A stretch of DNA of 64,000 nucleotides from Bacteroidaceae bacterium. GTDB lineage: Bacteria > Bacteroidota > Bacteroidia > Bacteroidales > Bacteroidaceae. Where the stretch lies: assembly GCA_024401095.1 (NCBI GenBank), contig JAKSLR010000006.1, positions 31,513-95,512 of the forward strand, in the 5' to 3' direction. Within the stretch, counting starts at the first letter, position 1; each line of letters opens with the position of its first letter. The position numbers were made by a program, and so were the translations under genes. Below, piece after piece: positions 1 to 8,325 of this stretch. The notes beneath the pieces were generated by a model, which saw only the letters and a program-made list of their open reading frames with translations, searched no databases and was not told the origin of the DNA.

Positions 1-922
1 TGTGTTGATGGCTAGATTCTGGCAATTTTAGCGTCCCTTGTTTCATGTCAGTGTAAAATGCCGTATGTAAACTGTCTTTTTGAGTTTCCATGCTGTCGAT
101 GCTTTCCTTAATCTGCCACATGTCCTTGGTATCGGAACGTGCTGATAAGAAGCCTGCATCTTGCATCTGAAATCCTCCATCAAAAGCAATGATTGTTTGT
201 TTATTTACAAAGGTTTCCCTTCTGTATGGTATATTAATGGAATTACTTGGGGCACTTTGCAGGTTCTCAAACTGTTCTCCACTGAATAAGGAGAGAATCA
301 GGTGCTGCTTGTCTGCGCTCATATCTAGTCTGCCGGAATCTGCAACAATGATGTGAGCATTCTCGAAACCTTCAGTAAAACTGTAAATCGTGATGTCTTT
401 CAACCATCCTGTTTCCTTATCTTTCTTTTTTACATAGACGTTATAGCCTTGGATGTCACTATAGAAGGCCCCCTCAGGGATGTCCAATTCTGGTGAGGAT
501 TGGCGCATGGACCAAAGCAGGGTGTAAAGTTTATTCCATGAATTAGGCGCTACAACGTTTTGGAAATAGAACGAAGTTACGCCTAGCACTGTAACAATAA
601 AAATAAGTGGGCGTAAAACTTTAATAAGGGAGATGCCTGCAGCTTTGATTGCCAGAAGTTCAAATTTCTCTCCTAAATTACCGAAGCTGATTAAAGCAGC
701 CAATAATATAGCTAGAGGCAGTGAGGTGGGAATAAGTGTGAGTGCAGCATAAAAGAAGAATTCTGCCATGACATCTAAGGTAAGTCCTTTTCCTATTAAG
801 TCATCAACATATTTCCAGAGGAACTGCATCATGAAAACGAACAAACACACGAAGAATGTACCAGCAAAAAGCAGGCAAAAGTTCTTGATAACGTATAAGT
901 CGAGTTTCTTAATTCCAAACAT
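1..922 (-). CDS. LptF/LptG family lipopolysaccharide export permease (3' end outside window)
   Basis: Inner-membrane permease of the LPS transport complex (LptB2FG), which extracts lipid A-anchored LPS from the inner membrane. I translated it from the ATG at 922; about 307 codons stay open to the left edge, so the C-terminal half is missing. Visible hydrophobic segments lie at residues about 11-36, 55-80 and 102-120, followed by a soluble, beta-rich periplasmic stretch (about 130 onward). This is the N-terminal half of the YjgP/YjgQ (LptF/LptG) fold. The start is supported by the family-typical N-terminus just before the first helix. A -7 box ends only 4 nt upstream of the ATG. LptF cannot be separated from LptG on this fragment; Bacteroidota often carry a single-annotated homologue here. 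Confidence 0.88.
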   Translation of the reverse strand, partial: MFGIKKLDLYVIKNFCLLFAGTFFVCLFVFMMQFLWKYVDDLIGKGLTLDVMAEFFFYAALTLIPTSLPLAILLAALISFGNLGEKFELLAIKAAGISLIKVLRPLIFIVTVLGVTSFYFQNVVAPNSWNKLYTLLWSMRQSSPELDIPEGAFYSDIQGYNVYVKKKDKETGWLKDITIYSFTEGFENAHIIVADSGRLDMSADKQHLILSLFSGEQFENLQSAPSNSINIPYRRETFVNKQTIIAFDGGFQMQDAGFLSARSDTKDMWQIKESIDSMETQKDSLHTAFYTDMKQGTLKLPESSHQH

Positions 923-926
923 GATG

Positions 927-934
927 CAAAAGTA
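927..934 (-). promoter_or_regulatory. -7 promoter box for the lptF/G gene
   Basis: On the minus strand the box reads TACTTTTG, matching the Bacteroidota TAnnTTTG consensus. It lies only 4 nt before the ATG at 922, so the predicted transcript would have almost no leader. Confidence 0.45.
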
Positions 935-1037
935 CGATATTTTTAGCATTTGCGGCAATCTGTTTTTCTTTTTTATTATATAATAATGTGAAAAACATAA
1001 AAAACGTGTTTTGCGGGCATTTTTTTTCAAGAAATGC

Positions 1038-1067
1038 TTGCCAATTCAAAAAAATGTCCTACCTTTG
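1038..1067 (+). promoter_or_regulatory. promoter of the tRNA gene
   Basis: TTG at 1038-1040 and TACCTTTG at 1060-1067 with a 19-bp spacer match the Bacteroidota -33/-7 promoter. The tRNA begins 19 nt downstream of the -7 box. Confidence 0.7.
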
Positions 1068-1085
1068 CATCCGCAATTAAGCAAT

Positions 1086-1159
1086 GGCGGGATAGCTCAG
1101 CTGGTTAGAGCGCATGATTCATAATCATGAGGTCCCCGGTTCAATCCCGGGTCCCGCTA
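1086..1159 (+). tRNA. tRNA-Met (anticodon CAT)
   Basis: A complete cloverleaf is visible: acceptor strands 1086-1092 and 1152-1158 (first pair G-U), D arm with the GCTCAG...GAGC motif, anticodon stem CATGA/TCATG around loop TTCATAA, T arm CCCGG/CCGGG around TTCAATC, and discriminator A at 1159. The CCA end is not encoded. The anticodon CAT fits elongator Met. A tRNA-Ile2 whose C34 is modified to lysidine cannot be excluded from sequence alone. The absence of an unpaired 1-72 position argues against initiator tRNA. Confidence 0.93.
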
Positions 1160-1167
1160 CAAAAAAT

Positions 1168-1203
1168 AGTCAGATGGCTTCCACGTCTGGCTGTTTTCTT
1201 TTT
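1168..1203 (+). terminator. intrinsic terminator after tRNA
   Basis: A nine-pair hairpin (1168-1176 with 1184-1192, two G-U pairs) is followed by a T-rich tract. Confidence 0.7.
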
Positions 1204-1244
1204 ATATTGCTATAATTTTCTTTGTAATCTTTAGAACTTGTTTG

Positions 1245-1276
1245 TTTGTCCCGTTTGAGATTTTTTAGTAAGTTTG
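1245..1276 (+). promoter_or_regulatory. promoter of the lactonase-like lipoprotein gene
   Basis: TTTG at 1245-1248 and TAAGTTTG at 1269-1276 with a 20-bp spacer, 19 nt before the ATG at 1296. Confidence 0.65.
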
Positions 1277-1295
1277 CAAACAAACACATGAAAGA

Positions 1296-2435
1296 ATGAA
1301 AAATATAGCAAAACTTTTAATTCCTGCATTGGCTTTTGCCGCATGTAGCCAGCCTGTACCTCAGGTATCCAATGAGAATGAATTTTATCTGTTGATAGGA
1401 AGTGCTAATCCTGCACAGGAAGAATCTATACAGTTGTATTCTTTTAATCAAGAAACAGGTGACTTTGCTTATGTAAATGGAGCAACAGGTGTTGATAACC
1501 CGACATTCATGTGCACCAATTCAGAAGAAAGTATTGTTTATGCTGTGGGAGAGTTCGACGAGCCTGAAAAGGCGACAATGAATGCTCTCACTCTTAATAA
1601 AATAGATGGCAAAATGGAACTGTTTAGCTCTCTTCATAACAATGCCGGTGCTCCTTGTAATATTATTCTAACCCCGAATGAAGATTATCTTCTTTCTGCT
1701 AATTATTGGGGGGGTAGCATGACGTCATATGCTATTGCTGAAGACGGAGCTTTACAGAATCCTGCGGAGATAAAGTATGAAGGATCTGGACCTCACGTAA
1801 ATCAAACGCAGCCTCATATTCATGCTGTCAATTTTACTCCGGATAACAAGTATGTTCTTTTGAATGATTTAGGCTTGGATTGCATTCATGTTTATCCTTT
1901 AAATGATCGTACAGAGAGTGATTCTGTTCCTCTTTTTGATGTGGAAAAAGGGTATGATGTAGAAGTTGATAAGGGTGCTGGCCCTCGTCATTTATGCTGG
2001 ACTCCAAATGGGAAATATGCATATGTTATTTCTGAGCTTTCAGGACAACTGTTTACTCTTTCTTACTCAGAAGAGAAACTGGAAGTAATAAACTCAATAA
2101 TTGCAGACACTATACAGGGTGGAGGTAGTGCAGACATTCATATTACCAAAGATGGTAAGTATTTATATGCATCGCATCGTTTAAAAGGTGATGGAATAAG
2201 TATTTATAGCGTAGATGCAACTACAGGTGTTTTGACTCGTTTAGGTTATCAGCTTACGGGAGTTCATCCTCGTAACTTTACCTTGACGCCAAACGACAAG
2301 TTCTTGCTTGTGGCTTGCCGTGATACCAATGAAATTCAAGTTTTTGAACGTGATCCAGAAACAGGAATGTTGAAAGACACAGGGAAGAAAATAGAATTGA
2401 ATAAGCCAATGTTTGTCAAATTCTTAAAGAAATAG
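1296..2435 (+). CDS. lactonase family (6-phosphogluconolactonase-like) beta-propeller lipoprotein
   Basis: 379 aa, the usual length of the seven-bladed lactonase family (YbhE/Pgl type). The N-terminus is a lipoprotein signal with lipobox AFAAC and acceptor Cys17, so the mature protein is probably membrane-anchored outside the cytoplasm. Propeller-like repeats recur, for example NPTFM, GAGPRHLCWTPNG and GVHPRNFTLTPNDKF, which carry the H/R-containing blade motifs of the family. Cytoplasmic Pgl acts in the pentose phosphate pathway. A lipoprotein cannot hydrolyse cytosolic 6-phosphogluconolactone, so the true substrate is probably another extracytoplasmic lactone or the role is binding. It forms a single-gene unit between a promoter and a strong terminator. 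Confidence 0.85.
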   Translation: MKNIAKLLIPALAFAACSQPVPQVSNENEFYLLIGSANPAQEESIQLYSFNQETGDFAYVNGATGVDNPTFMCTNSEESIVYAVGEFDEPEKATMNALTLNKIDGKMELFSSLHNNAGAPCNIILTPNEDYLLSANYWGGSMTSYAIAEDGALQNPAEIKYEGSGPHVNQTQPHIHAVNFTPDNKYVLLNDLGLDCIHVYPLNDRTESDSVPLFDVEKGYDVEVDKGAGPRHLCWTPNGKYAYVISELSGQLFTLSYSEEKLEVINSIIADTIQGGGSADIHITKDGKYLYASHRLKGDGISIYSVDATTGVLTRLGYQLTGVHPRNFTLTPNDKFLLVACRDTNEIQVFERDPETGMLKDTGKKIELNKPMFVKFLKK

Positions 2436-2447
2436 GATTATAATCTG

Positions 2448-2484
2448 AAAAAACACAACACTTTGCAAAGTGTTGTGTTTTTTT
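2448..2484 (+). terminator. perfect 16-bp terminator hairpin
   Basis: AAAAACACAACACTTT at 2449-2464 pairs perfectly with 2467-2482 and runs into a T tract. Flanking A and T tracts make it bidirectional. The following 160 nt up to mnmA hold nothing else I can support. Confidence 0.85.
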
Positions 2485-2648
2485 ATCATTAGTGTATTTA
2501 TCTTCCTTGTGATGTGTAATGCGCTTCCAGCCCGAAGAACAAGTCCTATTAAAGGTTTGGATGCACATAAAATGGTTTGTCTACGTGACTTTATTATTGG
2601 TTAAATGTAGCCAATAGTTAGGTATACCTAAAATTGGGTTATTCTTTT

Positions 2649-3722
2649 TTAGATCAAACAGATTTCTCCACTACCGTAACAGAGGTGATGATCTTTGTCA
2701 TAAATCACGCAGAACTGGCCTGGGGCAACACCTTGGATAGGTTTCTCTGCTTCTATGTGTAGTTCTTCACCTACTTTGGTGACTAAGGCTTTGTTAAACT
2801 CTGGCGTATGACGTATTTTGAGCGTTACCTCGTAAGGTTTTCCTTCATCCAAGAAAGGGTTCTCGGTAATGGCATGGAAGGCACGGGTCCCGAAGAGGCT
2901 GCGGTACTGCTTCTTGGTATCATATCCATTACTTACCAGCAAAATATTCTTCTTCATATCTTTCTTGACCACATACCATGGGCCTCCACTGAAGCCCAAG
3001 CCGTGGCGTTGTCCGATAGTGTGGAACCAGAGCCCCTTGTGTTGCCCAAGGACTTTTCCTGTGGCAATGTCTATGACACGTCCTGGTTTCTCTCCCAGAA
3101 ATTTCTTGATGTAGTCATTGTAGTTGATTTGGCCTAGGAAACAGATTCCTTGACTGTCTTTTCGCTTGGCAGTAACTAAGTGTTCACGCTCTGCGATGGC
3201 ACGAACTTCTTCCTTCATCATATGTCCAATAGGAAACATGGCCTTGCTGATTTGAACGTAATCCAATTGCGCAAGAAAATCGGTTTGATCCTTCACGGGG
3301 TCAGGACTGGTAGCCAGCCATGTTTTTCCATCAATAATTTCGGTGGTGGCGTAGTGGCCAGTGGCCGTGAAATCGTAATCCTTTCCAATCTCCTGTTCAA
3401 AGCAACCGAATTTAATGAGACGGTTGCACATCACGTCGGGATTAGGGGTAAGACCTTGTGCCACCTTGTCCATGGTATATTTTACCACCAAATCCCAATA
3501 TTGTTTGTGAAGGTTGACCGTTTGCAGTTTCAGCCCGTATTTATATGCCACAGCAGTTGCCATTTCCAGGTCTTCCTCGCTGGTGCAGGTAAAGTCCTCT
3601 GTATTCTCGTCGGGACCAATTTGAATGTAGAAAAGGTCAGGCTCATAACCAGCCTCTTTTAGTAAATGTACGGCAACGGAGCTGTCTACTCCTCCTGATA
3701 TCAAAGCTGCAATTTTCTTCAT
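2649..3722 (-). CDS. mnmA: tRNA-uridine 2-sulfurtransferase MnmA
   Basis: 357 aa. Catalyses ATP-dependent 2-thiolation of U34 in tRNA-Lys, -Glu and -Gln, taking sulfur from a persulfide relay. The PP-loop SGGVDSS is at residues 9-15. The two conserved catalytic cysteines are visible: Cys99 in the [11 protein letters not shown] motif and Cys194 in DSQGICFLG. The C-terminal beta-barrel ends with the GQFCVIYD block. Length and motif spacing match the family. It is monocistronic, behind its own -7 box. Some Bacteroidales carry more than one MnmA homologue, so this may not be the only copy. Confidence 0.95.
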   Translation of the reverse strand: MKKIAALISGGVDSSVAVHLLKEAGYEPDLFYIQIGPDENTEDFTCTSEEDLEMATAVAYKYGLKLQTVNLHKQYWDLVVKYTMDKVAQGLTPNPDVMCNRLIKFGCFEQEIGKDYDFTATGHYATTEIIDGKTWLATSPDPVKDQTDFLAQLDYVQISKAMFPIGHMMKEEVRAIAEREHLVTAKRKDSQGICFLGQINYNDYIKKFLGEKPGRVIDIATGKVLGQHKGLWFHTIGQRHGLGFSGGPWYVVKKDMKKNILLVSNGYDTKKQYRSLFGTRAFHAITENPFLDEGKPYEVTLKIRHTPEFNKALVTKVGEELHIEAEKPIQGVAPGQFCVIYDKDHHLCYGSGEICLI

Positions 3723-3729
3723 AGGATTC

Positions 3730-3748
3730 TATCTTTGGTGCAAAGATA
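3730..3748. promoter_or_regulatory. palindromic double -7 box upstream of mnmA
   Basis: TATCTTTG at 3730-3737 (plus) and the same box on the minus strand at 3741-3748 face each other around GTG. The minus-strand copy sits 18 nt before the mnmA ATG and is the likely promoter. The plus-strand copy would fire antisense into the helicase 3' end, and I see no gene for it. Confidence 0.55.
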
Positions 3749-3774
3749 CGTTTTATTTCTTTATTGCGGAAATG

Positions 3775-5640
3775 TCATTGGAATTCTCCGGTTTGAATGT
3801 ATTGGTATAGTTTCTTGTAGAAAGGGTGATGGGTTAGTGTTGAGGCATCCCCCAGGATAATAAGTTTCATACGGGCGCGTGTCATAGCTACATTCATTCG
3901 TCTCAAATCGCGCAGGAACCCAATCTCTCCATTTTCATTGGCACGCACCAGACTGATCATCATGACATCTCTTTCTTGCCCTTGAAAGCCATCAACAGTG
4001 TTAATACTGATGATTCTTCTGTATGGACGGAAGAAAGCATCCTGCTTAATGAGGTGACGAAGGTACTGTACTTGAGCCTTGTAAGGACTGATGAGACCAA
4101 AATCTATTTTTTCCTCATAGATGCGATCTTTTCCGATTTTCTCAATGTAAGCTTTTAGATGCTCGATACAAAGTTGCGCCTCTGGCTTGTTAATACGGCC
4201 GAAACTCTCGCCGATGAATTCTTCATTGTAATCTTCTCCTTCTGTGTTGATCCAGACGATGGGCGTGTCCAAGTCGAGTATGCTTCGGTGTTTGACATTA
4301 GGTGCGCTCATCAGTTCTCCGTGATAGAACCATTTGGAGGAGAAGGACATGATGGTATCGTTCATGCGATACTGCATTTTTAGCAATGTGACACATTCCG
4401 GCTTGTTTTCTGCAATCTGTTGCATGAGGGTTCGGTCAAGTCCGCCTCTGGCAGCTTCGATGCACTTGATGGTTGGCGGAAGTTGCTGGTGATCACCTGC
4501 TAGTACTACTCTACTGGCCTTTCTAATTGCAATCCAACAGGCTGCTTCCAAGGCTTGGGCGGCTTCATCTATGAAAAGCGTAGAGAATTTCATGCCAGTA
4601 AGTACCTTGTTGGCACTACCCACTAATGTACATGAGATGACACGTGCTTCGCTGAATAATTGCTCTTTGATGCGCATCTCAAGTTCTGTGGCTCTATCCT
4701 TGAGGCTATTAATTTTCTTGTGAGAATCCTTGCTTTTGTTGATTTGTAACTCGCGGATGGCTTTGCGGATGCTCCATAGTTGCGGATAGTCTGGATGTGA
4801 CTCAAAACGTCGTTCGTAGGTAAAAGATAGCATCTTGTCGTTGACACGTGTAGGGTTTCCAATTCTTAGAACAGGAATACCATGATCAACCAATTTCTCG
4901 CTGATCCAATCTACTGCCATGTTACTTTGTGCACAGACCATGACTTGGCTTTCTCTTCGCAATGTTTCATAGATGGCTTCTACCAATGTTGTGGTCTTAC
5001 CTGTTCCTGGTGGACCGTGGACAATGGATACGTCTTTTGCCCAAAGAACCTGGTTTACAGCTTCTTCTTGTGCTTCATTCAGCCAAGGAAATCGAAGAGG
5101 GTTAAATGTCAGCTTTTGTGGTTTTGCCGATCCGTGAAAAATGTCACGTAGTTCAACAAGGCGTCCCTTGTCTGCATTTATGACCTTGTTCAGGGCTTCG
5201 AACATGCAACGGTAACTTTGTTCGTCAAAATAGAGCTGAATACCCAAGTTCTCAGCGCTGGTAATGTCAACCAAGCCTTTGCCTTGAGGTAGTGAAATAA
5301 TCATTCTGTCTTCCTCAACATAACTCACCATACCAATATGGGGCATGAAGGTGAGATGCTCGTCGTTCTTTTTCCAAGAAAAGAAACAAACAGGCTTCCC
5401 ATATTCGAAACTATGTTCTATATTTTTGTCTGTTGTCCGAAATACTTCTACTACAAGCTGGTTTAGAGAGTTATAATAGCTTTGCCCACAGCGTACAGGA
5501 AACCAGCAGACGCCTTGCTTCACTTTTCTGTATATTCCATGTTGCTCAGTCTGTAGTCTATAGGCTTCTTTCTCTGCTTCATATTCCATGCGAAGCAGGA
5601 GGGCCTGTTTGCTCAATTCCTGTATAGGGTCTTTTGCCAT
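3775..5640 (-). CDS. SF1B DNA/RNA helicase, IGHMBP2/UPF1-like
   Basis: 621 aa. An ATP-dependent helicase of the UPF1-like superfamily 1. Residues 1-190 contain an OB-like accessory region. The helicase core shows motif I GPPGTGKT (209-216), motif II DEAA (358-361), motif III GDHQQLPP (382-389), motif IV/QYRMN, motif V VDGFQGQE and motif VI NVAMTRAR. A coiled, charged insertion lies at about 290-330. These proteins unwind 5'-3' on RNA or DNA. The bacterial role is not established, and cytoplasmic location is expected. It is transcribed divergently from the AAA-DUF4435 pair across about 100 bp. No evidence ties the two units functionally. Confidence 0.85.
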   Translation of the reverse strand: MAKDPIQELSKQALLLRMEYEAEKEAYRLQTEQHGIYRKVKQGVCWFPVRCGQSYYNSLNQLVVEVFRTTDKNIEHSFEYGKPVCFFSWKKNDEHLTFMPHIGMVSYVEEDRMIISLPQGKGLVDITSAENLGIQLYFDEQSYRCMFEALNKVINADKGRLVELRDIFHGSAKPQKLTFNPLRFPWLNEAQEEAVNQVLWAKDVSIVHGPPGTGKTTTLVEAIYETLRRESQVMVCAQSNMAVDWISEKLVDHGIPVLRIGNPTRVNDKMLSFTYERRFESHPDYPQLWSIRKAIRELQINKSKDSHKKINSLKDRATELEMRIKEQLFSEARVISCTLVGSANKVLTGMKFSTLFIDEAAQALEAACWIAIRKASRVVLAGDHQQLPPTIKCIEAARGGLDRTLMQQIAENKPECVTLLKMQYRMNDTIMSFSSKWFYHGELMSAPNVKHRSILDLDTPIVWINTEGEDYNEEFIGESFGRINKPEAQLCIEHLKAYIEKIGKDRIYEEKIDFGLISPYKAQVQYLRHLIKQDAFFRPYRRIISINTVDGFQGQERDVMMISLVRANENGEIGFLRDLRRMNVAMTRARMKLIILGDASTLTHHPFYKKLYQYIQTGEFQ

Positions 5641-5671
5641 TTTTGTCGTTTAGAGTGCTAAAAAAACGGTG

Positions 5672-5679
5672 CAAAGATA
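5672..5679 (-). promoter_or_regulatory. -7 box of the helicase gene
   Basis: TATCTTTG on the minus strand, 31 nt before the ATG at 5640. Confidence 0.6.
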
Positions 5680-5701
5680 CGCTTTTTACCACCAAATCTG
5701 T

Positions 5702-5730
5702 TTTGTTTTCGTGGGAAATGTGTATCTTTA
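5702..5730 (+). promoter_or_regulatory. promoter of the AAA-DUF4435 operon
   Basis: TTTG at 5702-5705 and TATCTTTA at 5723-5730 (one mismatch to the -7 box), 16 nt before the ATG at 5747. Confidence 0.5.
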
Positions 5731-5746
5731 CCACAAAACTTGAATT

Positions 5747-6613
5747 ATGGCACAGGCAAAGTATATTTCACGTATAGAAATAGATTCTTTATGGAATGGG
5801 CGTAAGCATATTGATTGGAACTTGCGTCCAGATGTGAATGTGTTGAGTGGTATAAATGGTGTGGGCAAGAGTACTATTTTGAATAAATCCATCAGTACTT
5901 TAAAGCAGATGATGAAAGAGGGTGAACTAAAGAATGCTGTTCCTCATGTTCGGTTTACGTTTGAACCAGCAGATGCAACCTCTATAAAGTATGATGTTAT
6001 CCGAAGCTTTGATCGCCCGTTGCTCCATGCAGAATTGATGGAACAGTTGTCCGATAAACGGGTTGTTTCAGAGTTGGATTGGCAATTGTATCAGTTGCAA
6101 CGTTCCTACTTAGATTATCAAGTGAATATTGGTAATCGAATGATAGAACTGTTAACCAGCGGCAATCCTGAGGATGCGCAGAAGGCTTCACAGGTTTCTC
6201 AGATGAAGACTCGTTTTCAGGATATGGTAGATGACCTGTTCCGTGAAACCGGCAAAAAACTACTTAGAAAGAGTAATGAGATTGTTTTTGTACAGCGGAT
6301 GGATGTTCTGGGAGCATTTCAAGGAGGAACGGATGAAACAAATCTTGAAGAACTGTCGCCATACAAATTGTCTTCTGGTGAGAAGCAGATGCTGGTGATA
6401 CTCCTTACCGTGCTGGTGGAAGATTTACAACCTTGTGTTTTGTTTATGGACGAACCAGAAATCAGCTTGCATATTGACTGGCAGCAGAGGCTAATCGGGC
6501 TGATCCGAGAACTGAATCCCAATGCGCAGATTGTACTTACAACCCATTCTCCGGCGGTCATAATGGATGGATGGCTGGATACTGTAACTGAAGTGTCGGA
6601 TATTTCAATGTAA
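5747..6613 (+). CDS. ABC-type AAA ATPase, partner of a DUF4435 protein (AriA-like)
   Basis: 288 aa. The ABC/SMC-type ATPase fold is clear: Walker A GINGVGKST (35-43), signature LSSGEK (208-213), Walker B VLFMDEPE (D235, E236), and the H-loop TTHSP near the C-terminus. The lobe between about residues 100 and 190 is short, so it is much smaller than OLD or RecF proteins. The stop lies 6 nt before the next start, so the two genes are co-transcribed and probably translationally coupled. An ABC ATPase followed by a DUF4435 protein is the arrangement of PARIS anti-phage systems (AriA-AriB). The assignment to that family is inferred from architecture only. Confidence 0.8.
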   Translation: MAQAKYISRIEIDSLWNGRKHIDWNLRPDVNVLSGINGVGKSTILNKSISTLKQMMKEGELKNAVPHVRFTFEPADATSIKYDVIRSFDRPLLHAELMEQLSDKRVVSELDWQLYQLQRSYLDYQVNIGNRMIELLTSGNPEDAQKASQVSQMKTRFQDMVDDLFRETGKKLLRKSNEIVFVQRMDVLGAFQGGTDETNLEELSPYKLSSGEKQMLVILLTVLVEDLQPCVLFMDEPEISLHIDWQQRLIGLIRELNPNAQIVLTTHSPAVIMDGWLDTVTEVSDISM

Positions 6614-6619
6614 ACAGGC

Positions 6620-7618
6620 ATGGCAAAACGGCTTGTAGACAACATGAACTCGCTTTACATAGGTGCTGCTAATCGGTTGAAATCCAAGAAGGCACGTAAG
6701 AAAATCATAGCCTATGTGGAGAGCTATGATGATATTCTTTTCTGGCGAAACGTTTTAAGTGCATATGAGAATGAGAATCGATATTTTGAAGTAATGCTTC
6801 CTTCTCGTACTACGTTGAACCGTGGAAAGAAACCTGCTATGATGAATGTGCTGAATAATTCTTTGGGTGAAAGTGTGATAGCCTGTGTAGATGCTGATTA
6901 CGATTATTTGATACAGGGGGAAACAACTACTTCCAAACAAATGTTGGAGAATCCTTTCATTTTCCATACCTATGCTTATGCTATTGAAAATTATCAGTGT
7001 AATGCATCAAATTTGCATGAGGTCTGTGTCATGGCTACCTTGAATGATCATGAACTGGTAGACTTGAAGTCTTTTTATCAGCTTTATTCTCAGATTGTCT
7101 ATCCTCTCTTTGCTTGGAATGTCTATTTTTATCGTCAGAAAGACCTGAAGTCATTCTCTATTCTCACTTTTTGTAATGCAGCACGCATTGATACGCTCAA
7201 GATAGAAGAACCTGCAAAAACATTAGAAAAACTTCAACGAAGAATAGAAAGAAAAGTGACGGATTTTGAAACAAACTATCCAGAGCTAGTGGCTGATGTA
7301 GAGGAAGTTAAGAAAGAGTTATACCAATTAGGCGTCTATCCGGAGAATACTTATTATTTTATTCAAGGTCATCATCTGTTTGAAAATGTGACGATGAAGG
7401 TTCTATCTCCAATATGTGCTTATTTGCGTAGGGAGAGGGAAGATGAAATAAAGGCGTTGGCTACTCATGAAACGCAGTTGCAAAATGAACTTACTAGTTA
7501 TGAGCATAGTCAGTGTTCGGTAGAACTTATGCTTAAGAAGAATCGTTCGATAACCAATTGTGAACCATTTGAAAAGCTGAAACGTGATTTGGAAAAATAT
7601 CTGTCTCAGTTGAATTGA
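6620..7618 (+). CDS. DUF4435 (Toprim-like) protein, AriB-like
   Basis: 332 aa. The N-terminal third looks like a DUF4435/Toprim nuclease core: Glu34 in IIAYVESYDD follows the first strand, and D91-A-D93 in VIACVDADYD supplies the DxD. These are the acidic residues a Toprim metal site needs. Residues about 110-200 form the family's middle region, with AIENYQCN matching DUF4435. The C-terminus (about 220-330) is charged and helical, probably coiled coil. In PARIS, AriB of this family is released by AriA when an anti-restriction trigger is sensed and then cuts tRNA. Whether this protein does that is unknown. It sits between housekeeping genes, not in an obvious defence island. Confidence 0.72.
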   Translation: MAKRLVDNMNSLYIGAANRLKSKKARKKIIAYVESYDDILFWRNVLSAYENENRYFEVMLPSRTTLNRGKKPAMMNVLNNSLGESVIACVDADYDYLIQGETTTSKQMLENPFIFHTYAYAIENYQCNASNLHEVCVMATLNDHELVDLKSFYQLYSQIVYPLFAWNVYFYRQKDLKSFSILTFCNAARIDTLKIEEPAKTLEKLQRRIERKVTDFETNYPELVADVEEVKKELYQLGVYPENTYYFIQGHHLFENVTMKVLSPICAYLRREREDEIKALATHETQLQNELTSYEHSQCSVELMLKKNRSITNCEPFEKLKRDLEKYLSQLN

Positions 7619-7659
7619 AATTTCGGACATATTACCTATGCTATATGAAAGAATTTTCA

Positions 7660-7667
7660 TAACTTTG
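7660..7667 (+). promoter_or_regulatory. -7 box for purH-like and possibly mreB operon
   Basis: TAACTTTG, 29 nt before the ATG at 7697. No terminator is visible between the IMP cyclohydrolase gene and mreB, so this may serve the whole rod-shape cluster. Confidence 0.6.
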
Positions 7668-7696
7668 CACCCTAAAACTTAATAAACGATAATAAA

Positions 7697-8290
7697 ATGG
7701 CTGAAACAAAGAAGATTAAGACCGCTTTGGTCTCTGTATTTCATAAGGATGGTCTGGATGAATTGCTGACCAAATTACACAATGAAGGAGTTAAGTTTCT
7801 CTCTACTGGTGGAACTCGTAGTTTTATTGAATCATTAGGTTTCCCTTGTGATGCAGTAGAGGATTTGACTACTTATCCATCAATTTTGGGAGGCCGTGTC
7901 AAGACTTTACATCCAAAAGTATTTGGTGGTATTTTAGGACGTCGTGCTTTGGCAGAAGACCAAGCAGAAATGGCAAAATATGAGATTCCTGAGATTGATT
8001 TGGTAATTGTAGATTTGTATCCATTTGAAGCAACAGTTGCATCTGGTGCAGATGAACCTGCAATTATTGAGAAAATTGACATAGGCGGTATTTCTCTGAT
8101 TCGTGCTGCAGCTAAGAACTTTAACGATGTAGTAATTGTTCCAAGTAAGGCTGAGTATAAGCCTTTGCTGGACATTGTCAATGAGCAGGGTGCAGCAACA
8201 ACTGTTGAGCAGCGTCGTTGGTTTGCAACTCGTGCATTTGGTGTATCTAGTCACTACGATACCGCTATTCATGCTTATTTTGAGAAATAA
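7697..8290 (+). CDS. IMP cyclohydrolase, stand-alone PurH N-terminal domain
   Basis: 197 aa. Corresponds to the IMPCH (MGS-like) domain that forms residues 1 to about 200 of bifunctional PurH and closes FAICAR to IMP in the last step of purine synthesis. Visible motifs are STGGT (36-40), GGRVKTLHP (65-73) and GGISLIRAAAKN (130-141). The protein ends at the domain boundary with a normal stop. Only 35 nt separate it from mreB and they hold no trace of the AICAR formyltransferase domain. The transformylase must therefore be encoded elsewhere, since PurH is normally about 500-530 aa. It lies directly upstream of the rod-shape genes in the same orientation. Confidence 0.88.
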   Translation: MAETKKIKTALVSVFHKDGLDELLTKLHNEGVKFLSTGGTRSFIESLGFPCDAVEDLTTYPSILGGRVKTLHPKVFGGILGRRALAEDQAEMAKYEIPEIDLVIVDLYPFEATVASGADEPAIIEKIDIGGISLIRAAAKNFNDVVIVPSKAEYKPLLDIVNEQGAATTVEQRRWFATRAFGVSSHYDTAIHAYFEK

Positions 8291-8325
8291 GTTAAACTGA
8301 AATCATAAGAGACTAAGTAGAATTT

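Noticed and set aside
3775..7618. a three-gene helicase-ATPase-DUF4435 defence operon
   Set aside because: The helicase is on the opposite strand with its own promoter, so nothing in the sequence links it to the pair.
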